Source: an uncultured Desulfovibrio sp. (GTDB lineage: Bacteria > Desulfobacterota > Desulfovibrionia > Desulfovibrionales > Desulfovibrionaceae). From it: 9,463 nt of DNA. The notes beneath the pieces were generated by a model. The model was not told the origin of the DNA and did no database searches. It saw nothing but the letters and a program-made list of their open reading frames with translations. The stretch lies in contig USCL01000140.1 of the NCBI GenBank assembly GCA_900553145.1, forward strand, positions 1 through 9,463, given 5' to 3'. The translations under genes were made by a program, and so were the position numbers. Positions 6,801-9,463 of the stretch are shown here, in pieces (position 1 is the stretch's first letter; every line of letters begins with the position of its first letter).

Positions 6801-6891
6801 GGCAAAGCTCTACGGCGAATTCAAGCGCGAGGATGGAGAACACATTTCCCAAACATGGGGCGTCAGCGTTGGCTTACGCTACGCGTTCTAA
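3838..6891 (+). CDS. Type Va autotransporter adhesin, pertactin-type
   Basis: This 1017-residue protein carries its own export system to the cell surface. Residues 1-25 form a signal peptide (hydrophobic LYLFFCTLIFSL, cleavage after VYA). The passenger (about 26-500) is Asn/Ser/Thr-rich with repeated strands such as NSTIQSEG and NSTVEGN, as in right-handed beta-helices, and has no cysteine. Residues about 505-612 (GNGAFYMGVDIADDQADSL ... ending WYLKR) match the pertactin-type region next to the linker, which acts as an autochaperone. A Pro-rich repeat linker spans 617-705. A linker helix (LSNLRDRLGEIR, 734-745) leads into the beta-barrel (about 750-1017), starting FWTRGFAQENKLDG, very close to the pertactin barrel, and ending GLRYAF with the terminal Phe recognised by the BAM machinery. 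A G8 run lies at codons 210-213. The 5' end is AT-rich and the rest more GC-rich, suggesting a mosaic or transferred gene. Ligand unknown. Confidence 0.95.
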   Translation: MHTRHTLYLFFCTLIFSLTTNNVYAFFDSSVTEYKNGTTNDISNKTFESVTNKNALGVYNKTTVTGKNVEIKSNNNQDAALLYLKNGGILKLEDATLTGTNLRDSAIVQRHRLFSSDVPGTSLLELKNSSVELTTDPANTQPLVHMESTDSTTPISFQSESTAFHVNMLNDQQELFSLATYATLSMTGTEGKKSSITIDDSGSNTKGIYAGGANVDLNYTDITVRHGGGHAIFGYVLSNYPFVDPNVTTSPTVTFRNGIIKVDQGAGIAGLQGGTYHIDHADITSNGYGVYLSGHSAAFPFVFDMSDTHINTSAGSSAALLLRNLSTVSTSRPDGAFTFSNSTIQSEGTNTVWIHDDDTGNKSKQLQFTGSSILNANPETGNAFSITGSNLDTPTTFSLKNSTVEGNIALTKDTGATASFDMDGSTLTGGRVYSANGGALNMVLRNASTAYAGAALTNLSLDDSSRWILNSRGGTQNEANISGLLLNEGSIAFERDRLPSLLRAAPSFSSFSRLTTRDLDGNGAFYMGVDIADDQADSLIVTGSATGAHALYVTNSGAEPTRERMQSHLVEAANGDARFSLGNQGGYVEAGLYLYELSHEAQGDSGTAWYLKRASTDPVIPPVDPVDPPVVPPVDPVDPPVIPPVDPVDPPVVPPIDPVDPPVVPPVDPIEPPVIPPVDPVDPPVDPIEPPVVPPVTPPVQPVQPAAPILTPTAEVVLGLSGMAPSYAMWYGQLSNLRDRLGEIRYGIGKDGFWTRGFAQENKLDGLKGIDVSQKVYGGSLGYDRSYQSDPDSKWLFGFRGQVSRAEQDVNANYGGSGDNNSYGFAGYATWQHRSGWYVDSVATWDWYHQDLKTHMLDGRNVKGSYHSYGGGLSLEAGRSINLWGKAFLEPQAQLSYYWLKGSSFTMDNGMEVSQRDMNSLTGRVGLVLGKKWSFEDNTYIQPYAKVGGIHEFLGSQKVSVNGETFTGDLQGSRVYYGVGVDWQFTDAAKLYGEFKREDGEHISQTWGVSVGLRYAF
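4467..4474 (+). repeat. Homopolymeric G8 tract inside the autotransporter coding region
   Basis: Eight consecutive G follow GC in the codons GCG GGG GGG GCC (Ala210-Gly-Gly-Ala213). As written the frame is open. With seven G the frame reaches TGA after four further codons, and with nine G after two or three. The tract therefore has the layout of a contingency locus that could switch the adhesin off near one fifth of its length. Confidence 0.85.
5686..5952 (+). repeat. 33-bp tandem repeats coding for a Pro-rich linker
   Basis: Residues 617-705 of the autotransporter are built from an 11-residue unit of the form PV(V/I)PP(V/I)DP(V/I)(D/E)P, about six full copies, then a copy shortened by four residues (PVDPIEP) and a diverged end in Thr/Gln. 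At DNA level the units are 33 bp and differ mainly at third positions, with GTAGAC/GTAGAT and CCCGTAGTT/CCCGTGGTT variants. Copy-number changes would keep the frame. The linker probably spaces the passenger from the barrel at the cell surface. Confidence 0.9.
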
Positions 6892-7071
6892 GCGTATCCT
6901 TGAAAGAAACCTCCATGCCCCGGGTCGGCAGAGAAATCCCCCTTCCGCCGCCCTGAATGCAACGTTTCGAGAAACAGGACGTCGCTTCCCAAAGGCACCT
7001 CGGCATACCGCATACCGGACAACGGCCATGCGGGGATGCCCGGCCGGCCACCTATGAACCTCTACCCACAA

Positions 7072-7110
7072 AAGTGCGAACCGGATGTTTCCGGTTCGCA
7101 CTTCCGTTTT
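7072..7110. terminator. Bidirectional terminator between convergent operons
   Basis: AAGTGCGAACCGGA (7072-7085) pairs perfectly with TCCGGTTCGCACTT (7090-7103) over a TGTT loop. CCGTTTT follows on the plus strand and TTTTGTGG on the minus strand. It sits 180 nt after the autotransporter stop and about 55 nt after the dctM stop, so it can serve both. The rest of the 6892-7158 spacer shows no gene. Confidence 0.85.
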
Positions 7111-7158
7111 ATCACAAAGCTCCTGCCCGTATTCAGGCGGACATCACCGCAGTTTCGG

Positions 7159-8427
7159 CTACATCAGCAGCCTCGGCAAGAACAGAACAAAATCCGGGCA
7201 AGCCGCGACAATGATGATGAGCAGCCACATCGCCATCAGATAGGGGAAGGCCTTCAAAGCGACCTCCTCAAGCTTCACGTCCGTGATCTTCATGGTAATA
7301 AACAGATTCGCGCCGAAGGGAGGCGTCAGGAACCCGGTTTCGCAGCAGACCACGAACAGGATGCCGAGCTGAATCGGATGGATGCCGAGGGCGTTCGTGA
7401 TGGGCAGGAACACCGGCGCGAGCACCACGACCATCGCCAGCGTGTCGGCCACGAAGCCGCAGAGGAAGATGAAGAACGCGATGAGCAACAGGGTGATCGT
7501 CGGGTCCGTGGAGATGGAGCCGAGAAACGCGCCCACGGTCTGGGGGATATGGTACAGGGTCAAGAGGCGGGAAAACGCCATCGAAACGCCGACAAGGATG
7601 GTGGCGGAACCGGCAAAGGCCGAAGTACGGATAAGCGCCGAGGAAATGTTCTTCCACGTCAGCTTGCGGTACACGAACAGGCCCACGAACAATGTCCAGA
7701 GCACGCCCACCTCGGCGGCTTCCGTGGGGGTGAAGACGCCCCAGTAGATACCGCCAAGGATGATCGCCGGGGTCGCGAGGGCCCACTTGCCGTCCCATAT
7801 GGCCTTGGCAAGGCCGACGATCGAGAACTTCTCATTCGTGCCCTGATAGCCGCGCTTCTTGGCGATGCAGTACGCGGTGATGCACATAAGGCTCGTCAGG
7901 ACGAAGCCGGGGATAAAGCCGGCCATGAACAGCCCGGCGATCGAGGTGTTGGCCACGACGCCGTAGATGATCATCGGGTTGCTCGGCGGGATCAGGATGC
8001 CGAGCGTCCCGCCCGTGGCCGAGACGGCCGCGGCGTCGTCCTTGCGGTAGCCCGCGCCGATCATCCCGGGGATCATGATGCTGCCGATGGCCGCCGTGGT
8101 GGCGGGGCCGGAGCCGCTGAGCGCCGCGAAGATCATGCAGGCGAGGATGGTCACCATGGCGAGGCCGCCCCGGATGTTGCCGACGGCCTTCTTGGCGACT
8201 TCAATGATTTCCCCGGTGATCCCGGCGGGCTCCATGAGGAACCCGGCCATCACGAAGCCGATGGTGGCGATCAGCGGGAACTGGTCCATGCCGGTATACA
8301 GGTTCTGCGGGATAAACTCCATCGGGAAAGGCATCCCGATCATGGAGATGATGGACGCCAGCCCGATAACGCCGAACAGAGGCAAGCCAAGCAGCATGAA
8401 AAAGACGAACGATATGACGAGCAGCAT
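7159..8427 (-). CDS. dctM: TRAP transporter large permease subunit, DctM family
   Basis: This 422-residue inner-membrane protein is the ion-coupled channel subunit of a tripartite ATP-independent periplasmic (TRAP) transporter, which imports carboxylates or sulfonates using a sodium or proton gradient. It is hydrophobic throughout, with about 11-12 membrane segments and full family length. Family motifs include ALSGSGPATTAAIGSIMIPG (102-121), GTLGILIPPSNPMIIYG (140-156), GVFTPTEAAEVG (230-241), FVADTLAMVVVLAPVFLP (325-342) and GFLTPPFGANLF (365-376). The ATG at 8427 follows the dctQ stop by three bases (TAA GCC ATG) with a G-rich Shine-Dalgarno inside the end of dctQ. It is the last gene of the operon and is followed by the shared terminator. 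The substrate cannot be read from this subunit. Confidence 0.97.
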   Translation of the reverse strand: MLLVISFVFFMLLGLPLFGVIGLASIISMIGMPFPMEFIPQNLYTGMDQFPLIATIGFVMAGFLMEPAGITGEIIEVAKKAVGNIRGGLAMVTILACMIFAALSGSGPATTAAIGSIMIPGMIGAGYRKDDAAAVSATGGTLGILIPPSNPMIIYGVVANTSIAGLFMAGFIPGFVLTSLMCITAYCIAKKRGYQGTNEKFSIVGLAKAIWDGKWALATPAIILGGIYWGVFTPTEAAEVGVLWTLFVGLFVYRKLTWKNISSALIRTSAFAGSATILVGVSMAFSRLLTLYHIPQTVGAFLGSISTDPTITLLLIAFFIFLCGFVADTLAMVVVLAPVFLPITNALGIHPIQLGILFVVCCETGFLTPPFGANLFITMKITDVKLEEVALKAFPYLMAMWLLIIIVAACPDFVLFLPRLLM

Positions 8428-8430
8428 GGC

Positions 8431-8937
8431 TTAGTCCCCCCTGCCCTGGAAGTGGAGCGTATGGTTCCGGAAGTCGCGGTACAGGCCCTGCAACACGCGG
8501 AACGTCGTAACGGCCATGCTGAGCGGAATGATCAGGTAGGCGTACATCACATTGATTTCAAGGGAAGCGGAAACCTGCTTGAAACGGGTCATGTTCTCGA
8601 GCATGTTGATGCTGTAATAAAAAACGAGCATGCAGAACACAGCGAACGACAGTTCGGAAACCACGTAGCAGACTTTCACCAGACGCGGGAAATGCTTTTC
8701 CAGCGTATCCATGAGCATGAGGACGCGGAGCTGCTCCTTGCGCTTCACCGCGATGGCGACGCCAAGATAGGATGCCCATACGAACAGATAACGGCAGAGT
8801 TCTTCAATCCACGAAAACGATTTGCCGAGGAGGAACCGGGAAAACACTTCGGTCCCCAAAAGTATGATGAGCAGGGAAAGCATGATCGAAACACAAAATT
8901 CTTCGGCCCACTCGTCGAGCCAGCGCAAAACCTTCAT
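8431..8937 (-). CDS. dctQ: TRAP transporter small permease subunit, DctQ family
   Basis: This 168-residue protein has four predicted membrane segments (about 15-35, 48-66, 88-110 and 128-148), as usual for DctQ, which helps the large subunit dock the substrate-loaded binding protein. Family features are VFSRFLLGKSFSWIEELCRY (31-50), the LFVWASYLGVAIAVKRKEQL stretch (51-70), and the SASLEINVMYAYLIIPLSMA-like fourth helix. GGGAGGT just upstream of the ATG at 8937 is the ribosome binding site. It lies between dctP and dctM in the standard order. Confidence 0.94.
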   Translation of the reverse strand: MKVLRWLDEWAEEFCVSIMLSLLIILLGTEVFSRFLLGKSFSWIEELCRYLFVWASYLGVAIAVKRKEQLRVLMLMDTLEKHFPRLVKVCYVVSELSFAVFCMLVFYYSINMLENMTRFKQVSASLEINVMYAYLIIPLSMAVTTFRVLQGLYRDFRNHTLHFQGRGD

Positions 8938-8954
8938 GATACCTCCCGGGGAAT

Positions 8955-8978
8955 GGCGGGAAGGGAACCCTTCCCGCC
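8955..8978 (-). promoter_or_regulatory. Intercistronic hairpin between dctP and dctQ
   Basis: GGCGGGAAGGG (8955-8965) and CCCTTCCCGCC (8968-8978) are perfect inverted repeats, giving a stem of about 10 bp with a tetraloop. There is no T run on the minus strand after it. It is therefore more likely to stabilise or process the mRNA, or to allow partial read-through, than to be a full terminator. Such hairpins often let the binding protein be made in excess over the membrane subunits. Confidence 0.6.
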
Positions 8979-8988
8979 GGGGAACAGC

Positions 8989-9463
8989 TTACTGCTTCGC
9001 AAGAGTTTCCTTCTTGGCCAGAACGATGTCGATGACCGCCTTGCCCTTGGCGGCGTCGCCATCGCCTATCACCTCATAGCACTTGGGCCATGCGGTACGG
9101 CCGAGGCGGACCCATTCGGGGAGGTCTTCAACCACGCCGAGCAATTCCATGCCGTGTTCCTGCATGAGCTTGTCGTCGGTGGCGAGCATTTCGGCAACCT
9201 TGGTGCGTTCGTACATCATGGCTTCCTTGCCCGCGCGGATCAGCGCGTCGCGCGCATTCTCGGGCAGGCTCTGGAGCCAGCGTTCTCCGGCGACGAAGTT
9301 GCAGCTGTGCACGGAGTAGTTGATCATGGAGGCGTACTTCTGCGCTTCGTAGAACTTCAGGGTCACCACGTTGTTGAAGCAGCCTTCCTGGCCGTCCACC
9401 ACGCCCTGCTGGAGCGCGTTGAAGGTTTCGGCAAAGGAAACGGCGGTGGGTTCGAGGCCGAGG
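8989..9463 (-). CDS. dctP: TRAP transporter substrate-binding protein, DctP family, C-terminal part
   Basis: The last 157 residues of a periplasmic binding protein are present. The N-terminus with its signal peptide lies beyond the right edge. The visible part starts with SFAETFNALQQGVVDGQEG, matching the DctP hallmark ELYxALQxGVVDGQEN, followed by NNVVTLKFYEAQKY, the region that closes the binding cleft. The helix LPENARDALIRAGKEAM is typical of the C-lobe. It captures the substrate and delivers it to DctQM encoded immediately downstream. The arginine that usually grips the substrate carboxylate is upstream of the window, so specificity cannot be judged. The protein ends in TLAKQ with a TAA. 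Confidence 0.94.
   Translation of the reverse strand, partial: LGLEPTAVSFAETFNALQQGVVDGQEGCFNNVVTLKFYEAQKYASMINYSVHSCNFVAGERWLQSLPENARDALIRAGKEAMMYERTKVAEMLATDDKLMQEHGMELLGVVEDLPEWVRLGRTAWPKCYEVIGDGDAAKGKAVIDIVLAKKETLAKQ

Overview
The window looks like chromosomal DNA of a Gram-negative, probably anaerobic bacterium. An outer-membrane autotransporter with a pertactin-type barrel requires an outer membrane. The TRAP carrier, the aryl-sulfate sulfotransferase and the moderately GC-rich genes would fit a gut or sediment Desulfovibrionaceae member (Bilophila/Desulfovibrio-like), with Sutterellaceae as an alternative. This placement is inference from gene content, not from a marker gene.

Layout from left to right. 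(1) 1-675, minus strand: the start of a lipid or polyketide-type cluster. A short hot-dog 3-hydroxyacyl-ACP dehydratase is coupled by an ATGA overlap to an SDR ketoreductase that runs off the left edge. (2) 676-1239: a 564-bp divergent regulatory region. It holds a highly foldable segment (803-910), two adjacent palindromes sharing TTGCAAA, a TAGAAT -10 candidate and a perfect 12-bp palindrome just after it. (3) 1240-2631, plus strand: a leaderless arylsulfotransferase with six recurring propeller motifs, closed by a clear intrinsic terminator at 2661-2690. (4) 2691-3837: a gene-poor stretch. It contains the relic of an XRE-type HTH regulator damaged by a 12-bp tandem duplication and a frameshift, a 57-codon ORF with a near-perfect Shine-Dalgarno, a 16-bp-stem terminator, and a very AT-rich segment leading to the next gene. 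(5) 3838-6891, plus strand: a 1017-residue type Va autotransporter adhesin with signal peptide, beta-helix passenger, pertactin-type autochaperone region, proline-rich repeat linker and beta-barrel. (6) 7072-7110: a hairpin terminator shared by convergent operons. (7) 7159-9463, minus strand: a TRAP operon in the order dctP-dctQ-dctM, with dctP cut by the right edge and a strong hairpin between dctP and dctQ.

The most notable signal is a run of eight G residues inside the autotransporter passenger. Gain or loss of one G would cause a stop within a few codons, so this surface protein may be switched on and off by slipped-strand mispairing. The gene also has an in-frame 33-bp repeat linker that could vary in length, and an AT-rich 5' end that suggests acquisition by transfer. 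The transport operon, sulfotransferase and adhesin are separate transcription units. No single new multi-gene system is proven here.
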